DNA of 64,000 nt. Source: JAKAVN01 sp963796565 (lineage in GTDB: Bacteria; Desulfobacterota; Binatia; Binatales; Binataceae). The position numbers and the translations under genes are program-made. Positions within the stretch are counted from its first letter, which is position 1. Each line of letters opens with the position of its first letter. The notes beneath the pieces are model-generated. The model saw only the letters and a list, made by a program, of their open reading frames with translations. It had not been told where the DNA came from and made no database searches. This document shows positions 18,850 to 27,600 of this stretch, in pieces. Where the stretch lies: the NCBI GenBank assembly GCA_963796565.1, contig CAWCMA010000003.1, positions 434,001 through 498,000 on the forward strand, written 5' to 3'.

Positions 18850-20832
18850 ATGGTGGCGTGGATCAGAAAGCCTCGCGCTGCGAGTTTGTGTGCCGGTATT
18901 CTGGCGCTGTTTATTGGGATGGCTTTAAGTGGATGTAGCGGCGATAGCTCGTCAAGCCCTGCACCGACGCCCACGCCCGTTCCTACAACGCCGACGCCCG
19001 TCGCTCCAACTCCCACGCCTGTTCCCAGCCCCACACCGACTCCGGGCCCGTCGATTTCCGGCCGCGTCAGGGGGGGCTTAGGTCCGATCTCCGGCAGCGA
19101 GGTGACGCTCTACCAGGCTGGGCAGGCCGCTTACAGAACCGGCGCGACGGTCCTGGGCAGCGCGACTGCTGATTCGAACGGCAAGTTCACGATCCGGTTC
19201 ACGCCGCCGGCCAAGCTTAAGCTGCTCTACCTTGTGGCACTGGGCGGCGACAGTGGCACGGGCAACAATGCGGCGATCGGCATGATGGGCGTGGTGGGTT
19301 TGTCGGACACGCCGCCCGATTCGGTGACGATCAACGAATTAACCACGGTGGCGGGTGAGTGGGCGCTTTCCCAGTTCGTCGATTCGACCGGGCAGCAAGC
19401 CGGCGCGCCGCTTAGCAACGTCATCGGCATCCTGAACGCCGCCGCGCAGGCTACGGACAACCTGGTCGATGTCGCCACCGGCCAGCCGTCAAGCCATCTG
19501 CCGTCGGCATTGGCGTGTTCGAGCGGATTGCCGCCGATCAACTGCGACGGGCTCGATCGGCTAAATACCCTGGCCAATATAATTGCCGCGTGCGTGCAGA
19601 CCTCCGGGCCGAGCGGGACGCTGCCGTCGTGCGGGGCGGCGACCAGCGCATGCGACATCCTGCTCGCTTGCAGCGGCACACCGGTGGACGGAACCTCGCT
19701 GCAGGCGGCGCATTCGATAGCCACGAATCCCGTAAGCAACGTGAGCGAGCTTTTTGCCGCGCAGAGCCTGGCTCAACCGTATCAGCCCATCCTGCCGCTG
19801 GCGCCCGAGGGTTTTGAGATCGCACTGAACATCGCCGCGCCGGTTGCCGGCTTCAACAATCCGCTCAGTCTCGAAACCGACCTCCCCGGCAACGTCTGGA
19901 TCGCCAATGCGGGGGGGAATTCCGTTATCAAGCTCAGTGCGACCGGGCGGTTCATCGGCCACTTTCGGCCTGCTGGAGCGAAGTTCAACCGTCCCTTTGA
20001 CCTGGCGATCAGCTCGAAGGGCGACGTCTGGGTAACAAATTCCGACGGTTCCAGCGTAACCCAGCTCGACTCGGCCGGCGATCTGATAGCCAATCGCTCG
20101 CCAGCGGGCGCGCTGATCAACCAGCCCTTTGGCGTCGAAATCGACGCGGCCGACAATGTATGGATCGCGAATTACGCCGGCAACAGCATCAGTGAACTGC
20201 TGGCCAGCGGTCATTATGAGCAGGGTCTCAATTTTGCCCCGGCGGGCGCCGTCTTCGACGGCCCGGTGGAGCTCGCAATCGATGACAGCAACAACGTGTT
20301 CGCGGGCAATTTCAATAGTGACAGCGTCAGTGAGCTAACCGCCAGCAGCAACTATGCGACCGGTCTGAATTTTGCCGCGGCCGAAGCCGCTTTCGACTTC
20401 CCGCTGGGATTGGGGCTCGACGCGTCGGACAATGTCTGGGTGGCGAATTTCTACGGCCTGAACGTGAGCGAGCTTACCGCGAGCAGCGGCTATGTGACGG
20501 GTCTGAGCTTCTCGCCCGCCGCTGCCGCCCTGGAGGCGCCAGGAGGGTTGAAACTCGATTCGGCGGGAAACGTCTGGACGATCAATTTCGACTCCGGAAC
20601 CTTAAGCGAGCTGTTTGCCGGATGTACGTCGCAAGCCTGCGACGGGTTGAATCTCAACCCTTATGGCGCCGATCTGAACACCCCATACGGCATCACGGTG
20701 GATGCCTCGGGCAATATCTGGATTAGCAATTCGGGCAGTGACTCGATAAGCGAGTTTATCGGCCTCGCGGCGCCGACCGGTCTGCTCGCGGCGTGTATCA
20801 AGAACGGCCAGTCCCCATCGTGTCTGCCGTGA
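18850..20832 (+). CDS. Lipoprotein with Pro/Thr linker and NHL/Vgb-type beta-propeller
   Basis: A 660-residue predicted lipoprotein. The signal peptide ends in a lipobox, GMALSGC, followed by a low-complexity PTPTPVPTTPTP linker (about residues 36-70). Residues 70-330 contain an SGRVRGG.GPISGSEVTLY segment typical of carboxypeptidase-like or Big-type beta sandwiches. From about 330 to the end come seven or so repeats of the form DAADNVWIANYAGNSISEL, the blade pattern of NHL or virginiamycin-B-lyase-like propellers. It is probably surface exposed, with a binding role. It may pair with the preceding CEMIP-like protein, since both are exported and follow each other closely. No catalytic motif is visible. 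Confidence 0.75.
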   Translation: MVAWIRKPRAASLCAGILALFIGMALSGCSGDSSSSPAPTPTPVPTTPTPVAPTPTPVPSPTPTPGPSISGRVRGGLGPISGSEVTLYQAGQAAYRTGATVLGSATADSNGKFTIRFTPPAKLKLLYLVALGGDSGTGNNAAIGMMGVVGLSDTPPDSVTINELTTVAGEWALSQFVDSTGQQAGAPLSNVIGILNAAAQATDNLVDVATGQPSSHLPSALACSSGLPPINCDGLDRLNTLANIIAACVQTSGPSGTLPSCGAATSACDILLACSGTPVDGTSLQAAHSIATNPVSNVSELFAAQSLAQPYQPILPLAPEGFEIALNIAAPVAGFNNPLSLETDLPGNVWIANAGGNSVIKLSATGRFIGHFRPAGAKFNRPFDLAISSKGDVWVTNSDGSSVTQLDSAGDLIANRSPAGALINQPFGVEIDAADNVWIANYAGNSISELLASGHYEQGLNFAPAGAVFDGPVELAIDDSNNVFAGNFNSDSVSELTASSNYATGLNFAAAEAAFDFPLGLGLDASDNVWVANFYGLNVSELTASSGYVTGLSFSPAAAALEAPGGLKLDSAGNVWTINFDSGTLSELFAGCTSQACDGLNLNPYGADLNTPYGITVDASGNIWISNSGSDSISEFIGLAAPTGLLAACIKNGQSPSCLP

Positions 20833-20865
20833 TGCAGTCCTGACGACGGAGTGGCGGCGACAACG

Positions 20866-22899
20866 CTACGCGGGCGCGACCTCCACGGCGGCGTCGAAGC
20901 TCGCCTGACCGCCGGAGAAGCCGAAGACGTCGACCGCGTCATCCGGGATCACCGCAGCGCCGTCAGTGAGCGTGTTTAGTCCGAGCCACCCGTCGCGCAT
21001 CCAGACGGTGCCCCGCGGAATATCGTCTGTCACCCGTGCGCGGGACTGCATCTCGCCGCGCTGGTTGTAGATGCGGATCACATCGCCGTCCTTCACGCCG
21101 CGCCCGGCCGCGTCGTCCGGCGAAATCCACAACAAGGGCTCGGGATCCGCGGCGGCGAGCGTCGGCAGCGCCCGGCCGTGGTCATAGAAGCCGTGGAACT
21201 GCGTCAGCGTGCGTCCCTGGCGCAACCTGAGCGGGTACCCCGCAGGCATCAGTTCTTCGTACACCGGCAGCGGCGGCAGTCCGAGCCCCTGCGCGCGCTC
21301 CGAGTAGAGCTCGATTTTGCCCGACGGCGTCGGGAAGCGCAGATCCGGGTGGGCCACGTGCGAGATGTTGAGCGCGCGGATACCGCCTTCGGCCCTCAGC
21401 TTCGCCACCGTCGCGTGGCCGGTGGCGGGATGGTCGAGGATCGCGTCGATCGGTCCCTCGTCGTTGTCCCACGGATAGAAATCGGTCACGTCCAGCCGAT
21501 GCGCCAGCTCGCTCAGCACCCATCCAATAGGCCGCGTTTCTCCGGCGGCTTCCAGCACCTTGGGCATCAGGTACAGATGCGTACTGGTGCTCTTGCAGCC
21601 GAGATCCTCCAGCCACGCCGTCGCCGGCAAGACGACGTCGGCGAAGCGCCGCGCGGTGTCGTTCATGAACAGGTCGTAACTTACTACGAGGTCGGTGCGC
21701 GCCAGCCCTTGCGCCAGGCTCGCGGCGTCGGCGTAGGACGAGAGCATGTCGGTGCCGAACAGCAGCAGCACGCGCACGTCGCCGTCGAGCAAAGCCTCGG
21801 TGATGCGCGGCATCTGGTTGGGGCTGTACCGTCCGGCAGGGCGCCGGTCGAGCGCGACCATGTCGTTGTTCAGCGCCTGACCGTGCACGGCGGCGCCGTG
21901 GCGCGGGCCGAACCCGCCGCCCGGCACGCCGACGTTGCCGGTGAGCGCGGGCAGGCATCCAATCGCGCGGGCGCCTTGCCATCCGTTACCGCCCTTGTGC
22001 ATCGAGCTGCCGCCGAGGACCACCATCGCGGGCTTGATCGTGGCGTAGCGTCGCGCGAGGGCGACGATCCGTTCGGCCGCGATACCGGTCACGCCGGCCG
22101 CCCACTGGGGCGAGTGCGCTTCGACGTGCGCCGCGAGCGCGTCGAAGCCCACGGTGTTGCGGGCGACGAACTCGGCGTCGTACAGCCGGTCGCGGATGAT
22201 GACGTGCATCATGCCGAGCGCGAGCGCCGCGTCGGTCCCCGGACGGATCACGAGGGTCTCGTCGGACTGCGTGGCCGCTTCGGTGTGGCGCACGTCGATC
22301 GTGACGACATGCGCGCCGCGCCGCCTGGCGGCCACCAGATGGCGCGCGGTGTTCGGCTGGCTCGCGAGGTTTGCGCCCCACAGCAGAATCATCGCCGAAT
22401 GAGCGCCCATGTCCTCCTTGGTGTTGGTCTCGAGGATGCCGGTGAGCCCCAGGCCGAAAGCGCCGAGGCCCCAGCAGATCATCGTCGGGTTCCACCACTG
22501 ACAGCCGTAGAGGTTCGAGAAGCGGCGCACCAGATGAGAGCCGACGCGGGTGCCATAGTTGTTGGTGAAGAGCCCGTGCCCCACCCAGGTGCCGACGGCC
22601 TCGCGCCCCGCCGCGCGCATGCGCGTGGCGATGAGATCCAGCGCCTCGTCCCACGAGGCGCGGCGCAGCTCGCCGCCGCGTTGCGCGCGAACGAGCGGCA
22701 GCAGCAGACGGCGCGGGTTGTCGATGATCTCGCGCGAGGCCTGACCGCGGATACACAGGAAGCCGCGGCTGTCCGGGTTGTCCGGGTCCCCGCGGACGCC
22801 GACGAGGCGCCCGTCCTCGACCTCGACCAGCATCCCGCACAAAGTCGGAAAGCAGTTCATCGGGCACATCGTGCGGATGGTAGTGCTCATGACGCGCAT
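20866..22899 (-). CDS. Molybdopterin-dependent oxidoreductase (DMSO reductase/formate dehydrogenase superfamily)
   Basis: A 677-residue catalytic subunit of the Mo/W-bisPGD family. The N terminus carries the [4Fe-4S] motif as MCPMNCFPTLC then RGFLCIRG. Cofactor-binding segments follow, such as ILLWGANLASQPNTARHL and GGFGPRHGAAVHGQALNND. The C-terminal dinucleotide-binding domain has LRLRQGRTLTQFHGFYDHGR and WISPDDAAGRGVKDGDVIRIYNQRGE. There is no Tat signal, so it is probably cytoplasmic. Start could be ATG at 22899 or the ATG three codons later. No partner iron-sulfur or membrane subunit genes are adjacent, which fits single-subunit members of the group. The substrate is unknown. Confidence 0.88.
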   Translation of the reverse strand: MRVMSTTIRTMCPMNCFPTLCGMLVEVEDGRLVGVRGDPDNPDSRGFLCIRGQASREIIDNPRRLLLPLVRAQRGGELRRASWDEALDLIATRMRAAGREAVGTWVGHGLFTNNYGTRVGSHLVRRFSNLYGCQWWNPTMICWGLGAFGLGLTGILETNTKEDMGAHSAMILLWGANLASQPNTARHLVAARRRGAHVVTIDVRHTEAATQSDETLVIRPGTDAALALGMMHVIIRDRLYDAEFVARNTVGFDALAAHVEAHSPQWAAGVTGIAAERIVALARRYATIKPAMVVLGGSSMHKGGNGWQGARAIGCLPALTGNVGVPGGGFGPRHGAAVHGQALNNDMVALDRRPAGRYSPNQMPRITEALLDGDVRVLLLFGTDMLSSYADAASLAQGLARTDLVVSYDLFMNDTARRFADVVLPATAWLEDLGCKSTSTHLYLMPKVLEAAGETRPIGWVLSELAHRLDVTDFYPWDNDEGPIDAILDHPATGHATVAKLRAEGGIRALNISHVAHPDLRFPTPSGKIELYSERAQGLGLPPLPVYEELMPAGYPLRLRQGRTLTQFHGFYDHGRALPTLAAADPEPLLWISPDDAAGRGVKDGDVIRIYNQRGEMQSRARVTDDIPRGTVWMRDGWLGLNTLTDGAAVIPDDAVDVFGFSGGQASFDAAVEVAPA

Positions 22900-23029
22900 G
22901 ATACGCCGCCGCGCGGCTCATGGCATAGCGAGCCGTTGCTTGTCCGTACTCAAAGTACGGCTACGCCAGGCCCGAGCCACCTCGTGCCGTGGATGGTGTC
23001 GCAGTTCGGAGGCAATTTTCGTGGCGAAT

Positions 23030-23058
23030 GTGCCCCGGCCGGGAATCGAACCCGGACT
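23030..23058. repeat. attL: 29-bp direct repeat of the tRNA-Arg 3' end
   Basis: The minus strand here is the T-arm, acceptor strand and discriminator base of tRNA-Arg without the rest of the gene. It is identical over 29 bp to 58595-58623, inside the intact tRNA at the other end of the element. The repeat starts at the G just before the discriminator and ends in the tRNA variable region. Confidence 0.9.
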
Positions 23059-23164
23059 GAAGATACGGACAAAGCAAAACCAAATCCACCAAAAGAAAGC
23101 CAATGATTTCGGGCTTTTTTCCACCGCTGGCTTTGCCGCAGTTTGCCCACTTTCGCTCCGTTTT

Positions 23165-23193
23165 TCGGCCAAGTCTGCCCAAGTTCTGCCCAA
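23165..23193. repeat. Left copy of a 29-bp end repeat with tandem CTGCCCAAG (possible integrase arm site)
   Basis: TCGGCC followed by two CTGCCCAA(G) units 11 bp apart. The same 29-bp block, with two mismatches and in the same orientation, occurs at 58500-58528 near the right end. It lies 106 bp inside the left att repeat. In tyrosine-integrase systems, short direct repeats at such distances are usual arm-type binding sites; that role is inferred. Confidence 0.45.
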
Positions 23194-23198
23194 AGATT

Positions 23199-23228
23199 TT
23201 AGGTAGTGGGCGGCCGCCCACTACCTAA
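23199..23228. repeat. Perfect 30-bp palindrome
   Basis: Both halves of 15 bp (TTAGGTAGTGGGCGG and its complement) match without a loop. It lies 5 bp beyond the left arm-like repeat and 133 bp before the IS110 transposase relic. It may be an IS end, a terminator-like hairpin or a protein-binding site. There is no poly-T run, so a simple terminator is unlikely. Confidence 0.6.
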
Positions 23229-23361
23229 CGGATCAAGAGATCGTGACGCCAATATTCACGATGCCTGATGGTATGGACCCAGCCCTCACTTTTTAAAACA
23301 GCCTCTGAATGGGCCAGGATGGCAAGGAACCATCACGACGAAGAGCGAGGGAGGGTCCGAG

Positions 23362-24362
23362 ATGAAGGTTAGGATATTAGGTATCGATCTGGCAAAGAAC
23401 GTTTTTTCGGTGCACGGGGTCGATGGTCGAGGCAAGACCGTGCTGCATCGCGAGTTACGGCGCTGGCAGCAGCTGCCCCTCATGAGACCGCTTCAACCCT
23501 GCCTGGTGGGAATGGAAGCTTGCGACGGTGCTCATTACTGGGCGCGTGAGATGGCGAAGCTTGGGCACGAAGTGCGGCTGATGAGTCCGCAGTTTGTGCG
23601 CCCGTATGTGAAGTCGAACAAGAATGACGCGAAAGACGCGGAGGCGATCTGCGAAGCGGTTGGGCGACCCTCGATGCGCTTCGTTGCGATCAAGAGCCAG
23701 CCACAGCAGGACATGATGGGTTGCACCGAGTGCGGTCGTTACTAATCCGCGAGCGCACAGCGCTGATGAATGAGATGCGTGGGCTACTGGCCGAATGCGG
23801 GGTGATAACTGCGTTGGGAGCAAGCGCGCTGCGTCGGCTAATAGCGACCGTCGTCGCCGAGCCTGATGATCGGATAAGCGGTCTGTTGCGCGAGATCCTG
23901 TCGGAGATTAACGAGCGCCTGCGCCTGTTCGAGAAGCGGCTTAAGCATTACGATCTGCGAGTTGCGGAACTCGCACGCGCGGATGAGCGAGCGGGTCGGT
24001 TTATGGCGGTGCAAGGCGTCGGCCCGCTCACCGCCACCGCGCTTATCGCAGCAGTGGGCGACGCCCGACAGTTCCGCAGCGGGCGGGAATTGAGTGCGTG
24101 GCTGGGGCTGGTTCCGCGCCAGCACTCGAGCGGTGAGCGCGTCATGCTGCTCGGTATCAGCAAACGCGGCGACCGCTATCTGCGCACGTTACTGATCCAT
24201 GGCGCGCTCACTACCCTGCGTCACGCTGGGCGCAAAGGGGCGCTGCGACAGATGGTTGGCGTATTCGCTAGTCGTGAAGAACAACGCCAAAGAGATTACC
24301 GACATTTCCGATATCATTGGGGTATTGCAGGACGAGGGACAGATCTCAACGATAATCTATGA
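23362..24362 (+). pseudogene. IS110-family transposase, frameshifted
   Basis: The first 127 codons hold the N-terminal RuvC-like DEDD domain (ILGIDLAKNVFSVHGVD, VGMEACDGAHYWARE, KNDAKDAEAICEA) and run into a stop at 23745. The following frame from about 23719 (LHRVRSLLIRERTALMNEMRG) continues the protein through the C-terminal domain with VQGVGPLTATALIAAVGD and SAWLGLVPRQHSSGE. One extra base near 23718 explains the break. After about 24250 the C terminus stops matching IS110, so the end is also altered or truncated. The ATG has a GGAGGG motif upstream. Confidence 0.85.
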
Positions 24363-24411
24363 AATGAACTAAGACACCTGGACCGGCTATCTACTGTACA
24401 ACAACATACTC

Positions 24412-25902
24412 TCATCGCAGACGGACCTCCACTTTATGCAGTTGTTTCGCTAAGCGCGGATAGCATTTTACCATCCTGGTGATCTCCTCTGGTGGCAGCC
24501 AGTCCGCTCCGCTCAGGATCAAAACACGCCCTGATCCGCAGCCTGAGTTCACGCCAATAGCCATATTCCGTGCATTACGCGGAAGATAATAGCGAACGAC
24601 ATCTTCCGCGTATGCAGGAACAACGGAGATGTTTGTGCCGGACGATTGCTCCAGGGCTGTACTGGTCGCCTCACTCCAGGCGGCCTCATGCGAATGCCTT
24701 AGCCATCTATGCACCCGGTGAACCGTGAAGTGAATGATCAGTAAGGCGAGCAATAGGCGCAAAAGGGTGCTACGCGTCGATGCCGCTCCAACTCCGGCAA
24801 AAGCGAACATGCCGACGAACGCAATTATTACGTAGCGCTGATTTTCGATTGGGTGTATCGAGTAGCTCACCGCCACTGCCGCCAGAATCGACCCTATTGT
24901 CCATAGGGCGAAAAATGCCGAAGCGAGCGGCCCCGAGCGCCACTGCCGCCAGAAACCGAAGGCCCCCAAGATAATGAATGTCCAGAAAAGCGTATAGCCG
25001 CCAACTCCGTCGCGAAGCGTTGTGTACGGCCAAGATATCGGCTGGAGCTTGATCCAGTTGATGTAACCGACCTGTACTGCATTGGCTGACGAGGCGAGCG
25101 CGCCTGGAAGCGCCGGCGTCAGGAGGGCGATTCCTGTGATCACAGCTATGCTAGGACCCAGAACCATCAGTCCGCCGGCGCGCAACCCGGTTTCTTTGGC
25201 GAGTAGCAGGCATTGGAGCCATAGCGCTTCGGCGATAATCAGGAAGCTCGAGGTGAAATTGGTGGCGATCATTGTGGCGGTAAAAATGGCGACACCGAGA
25301 TAGTTCGCCAAGGTGCCGCGACGCTGCGCGCGGCAAAAGAAAGTAATCTGCAGCAGCTCCGCTGCCATGACCAGCGGATACATCCGAATGGTACGGTCGG
25401 AGTTAACCATCGTAAGACTGGTCGCGTAAAAAAGAGCGGCAAATGCTCCAGCGGTTTCGCCCAACGCAACCGATTGATTTCCCAAGGCACCGCAGATCTC
25501 GCGCACTGCAATAAAGACCAGCACCAACGAGATGATACCCAGCCCGACCGACATAGTGCGCAACGCAAAGACGCTGTCTCCGAAAACACCGATCCATTCG
25601 TGCAGAATGATGTCGTAAAGTGCGAGTTTTCCCGGATCGAGCCGCTGTTCGGTGTTCACAACTTCCTGCAGACTAGGGGCCGAAGCAGCGGCCCAGGAAG
25701 CTCCCTCGTCCCCGCTCATGTCCCACAAAGTCAGCTGAGAAAGGCGAAGATGCAAGCCAAGAATCAATGCGGCGAGAAGCAGGGCCCAAGCGAACGGCCG
25801 CTCAGAAGACCAGGCCGAAGATGCGACGTCCCAGATCTTTTGCCACGCCGGCGCTACCGATGCGGATGTCGCGTGCTCGGCCCGGATGCTCTTATTTGAC
25901 AC
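24412..25902 (-). CDS. GT39-like integral membrane glycosyltransferase (ArnT/PMT type), copy 1
   Basis: A 496-residue multi-pass membrane protein of the polyprenyl-phosphate-sugar-dependent glycosyltransferase type. After the first membrane segment (about residues 35-52) comes LTLWDMSGDEGASWAAAS, containing the acidic residues of the first periplasmic loop that are catalytic in this superfamily. About ten membrane segments follow and the protein ends with a soluble tail containing a STALEQSSGTNISVVPAYAEDVVRYYLP segment. It would transfer a sugar from a lipid carrier to a protein or polysaccharide on the outer face of the inner membrane. A paralogue with the same loop, length and C-terminal pattern lies at 44177-45745 in the same element. 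The gene has lower GC than the flanking chromosome and stands alone among IS relics. Confidence 0.78.
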   Translation of the reverse strand: MSNKSIRAEHATSASVAPAWQKIWDVASSAWSSERPFAWALLLAALILGLHLRLSQLTLWDMSGDEGASWAAASAPSLQEVVNTEQRLDPGKLALYDIILHEWIGVFGDSVFALRTMSVGLGIISLVLVFIAVREICGALGNQSVALGETAGAFAALFYATSLTMVNSDRTIRMYPLVMAAELLQITFFCRAQRRGTLANYLGVAIFTATMIATNFTSSFLIIAEALWLQCLLLAKETGLRAGGLMVLGPSIAVITGIALLTPALPGALASSANAVQVGYINWIKLQPISWPYTTLRDGVGGYTLFWTFIILGAFGFWRQWRSGPLASAFFALWTIGSILAAVAVSYSIHPIENQRYVIIAFVGMFAFAGVGAASTRSTLLRLLLALLIIHFTVHRVHRWLRHSHEAAWSEATSTALEQSSGTNISVVPAYAEDVVRYYLPRNARNMAIGVNSGCGSGRVLILSGADWLPPEEITRMVKCYPRLAKQLHKVEVRLR

Positions 25903-26074
25903 TTCGAGTCGTGAGTTCGATCAACTTCGAGATACTGCGACGTGGCTTCGGGCATCGCACCGCCGCGGGGACATATTGCCTCGCGTCGCATTCGCATAAT
26001 ATTACTGTCCACGCAATGGGACAATATTCGCGCTCCGAGGTCAGTGCGCAATCGACCATCCGGTCAACAGGGCG

Positions 26075-27230
26075 ATGTCCAGCAGTTCAAAACTGGACGG
26101 GGTTCCCGCCAGGGCCGGAACTGGTTTCGGACCGGGCGGCGCGGATTCTTTCCACTGCGCCGCGAAGCATGCCGGCGCGTTATCCACAGGGCGCGGTGTG
26201 GCCGCACCTGGTTGTAGCCCTGCCGCCAGCGTTCGAGCTTGTCACGTACGTCGGTAAGTCCGAACAACACCTCGACGTTCAAACATTCATCGCGCAGGCC
26301 TCCGTTTGTACGCCCAACTGATAGGCCCTCGCCTCCATCGCACGACTGCAAAATTCTGTCTTCTTATCGACCGTGATCGACTCTGGCGCGTTGCGCTCGG
26401 CGATCAACTGCGACAGCGACAGCGCCAATATATGTCCGGTCAACGACCTGTCGGCTAACAGCAGCAGAGACTCGCGCGTGAACTGGTGGACCAGCGTCAG
26501 CACCCGGAACCAGCGCCCGTCGAGCAGGCGGGCGGCCACAAAGTCCATTGACCACTTTTCGCTAGGCCATGTGGCTCTAAGCGCCGATACGCGTGCGCGG
26601 CGCGCGATCTTCTTGCGCACCTTGGTTCGCATCGCCAGTCCGTCCTCGGTGTAGAGCCGGTAGATGCGCTTGGCGTTGACCAGCCAGCCCTCGCGCCTGA
26701 GCAGCACCGTCAGACGCCGATAGCCGAAGCGCAGCACCCGGCGCGCCGCCAGCTCGCGTAGCCGCACCCGCAGCGCGTGCTGCGGAGCTCGCCGCATGCG
26801 GTAGTTCATCGTCGACCCATTGATCATCATCAGCCCCGCCACCCGCAGCGTGCTGAGCGCAACGACCGCCTGTGTCCAGCGCCCTAGCTCGCGTCGAGGC
26901 CTTGGAGCTTTTTTTGCACTATCTCCTGCAGGATGTGCCGGTCTAGCGAGACGTCCGCCACCAGCCGCTCGAGCTTGGAGTTCTCCTCGCGCAGCTGTTC
27001 GAAGCTCGCGCAGCTCGCTCAGCCCCAGCCCAGAATACTTCTTCTTCCAGATGTAGTACGTCGCCTCGCTGATCCCGTAGTCGCGGCAGATTCGCCCACT
27101 CTGGTCCCGCTCTCCGCCTTCCGCAAGGCGCGCAGAATTTGCTCCTCCGAATGTCCCTTCTTCGCCACTTTGAGGTCCTGCTCCATCGCGCGCAAATGAC
27201 CACGTTGGACTTGTTCCGCCCATGAAGGCA
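26075..27230 (-). pseudogene. IS3-family transposase relic (IS407-like OrfA and OrfB), several frameshifts
   Basis: Pieces of both reading frames are readable in order on the minus strand. OrfA shows KKGHSEEQILRALRKAESG, then in another frame CRDYGISEATYYIWKKKYSG. OrfB shows RVLRFGYRRLTVLLRREGW, RLYTEDGLAMRTK, the rve domain with WSMDFVAARLLDGRWFRVLT, and in a further frame DECLNVEVLFGLTDVRDKLERW then NQVRPHRAL at the 3' end. At least three frame changes make it inactive. I do not see clear terminal inverted repeats. Confidence 0.85.
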
Positions 27231-27600
27231 CGAAGTCAAGACTCCTAATGTTGAGGTTTTTTCCTTCAGTTCTGTTCTGAGCTCCAGCGAGCGTTTACGC
27301 TTGCGCTAATTGCCGCTGAGCCGAAGCGAGCGCGCAGGTCAAGGGCGGCCTCCGGCCGGCGAGCGTCAGCGAGCGAACCCTTGAGGTGCGCGGCGCGCGA
27401 AGGCTAGCGCCGACCACGTTTGCCGGACTTAATGCGATCTTTCGAGCGATCCCGCCAACCGTCCATTCGGGGTCGTTAATGCCCCATTTTTCGTTGCGGA
27501 GAGCGCAGCCCCAGACGGTTGCTTCGGCTTGGATTCCCACGGGGCAAGAAGGGGTCAAGCGCTCATACTATGATTGCTCGAAAGGGATCGCATGCTGTCT
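27231..27600. other. Gap between IS3 relic and IS110
   Basis: About 370 bp with no gene. It holds repeat copy A and otherwise nothing I recognise. The region may include the noncoding end of the adjacent IS110. Confidence 0.5.
27290..27406 (-). repeat. Two-hairpin repeat, copy A
   Basis: Read on the minus strand it begins TAGCCTTCGCGC, then a 49-bp imperfect palindrome bounded by TCAAGGG and CCCTTGA with a central CGCCGG, then a CTCGCTTCGGCTC-like linker, a GCAATTA motif and a short second inverted repeat around GCGTAAACGC. Copies B (36400-36521) and C (43866-43985) have the same order of parts. It lies 195 bp beyond the 3' end of an intact IS110 transposase gene, on the same strand. Confidence 0.6.

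Noticed and set aside
18955..19050. Pro/Thr-rich tandem-like DNA in the lipoprotein gene
   Set aside because: It is a low-complexity protein linker (PTPTPVP), not a DNA repeat element.
21178..23106. 642-codon plus-strand frame
   Set aside because: It mirrors the molybdopterin oxidoreductase gene and runs on into the att repeat. Its tail (GNRTRTEDTDK) is the tRNA-derived core, not evidence of a gene.
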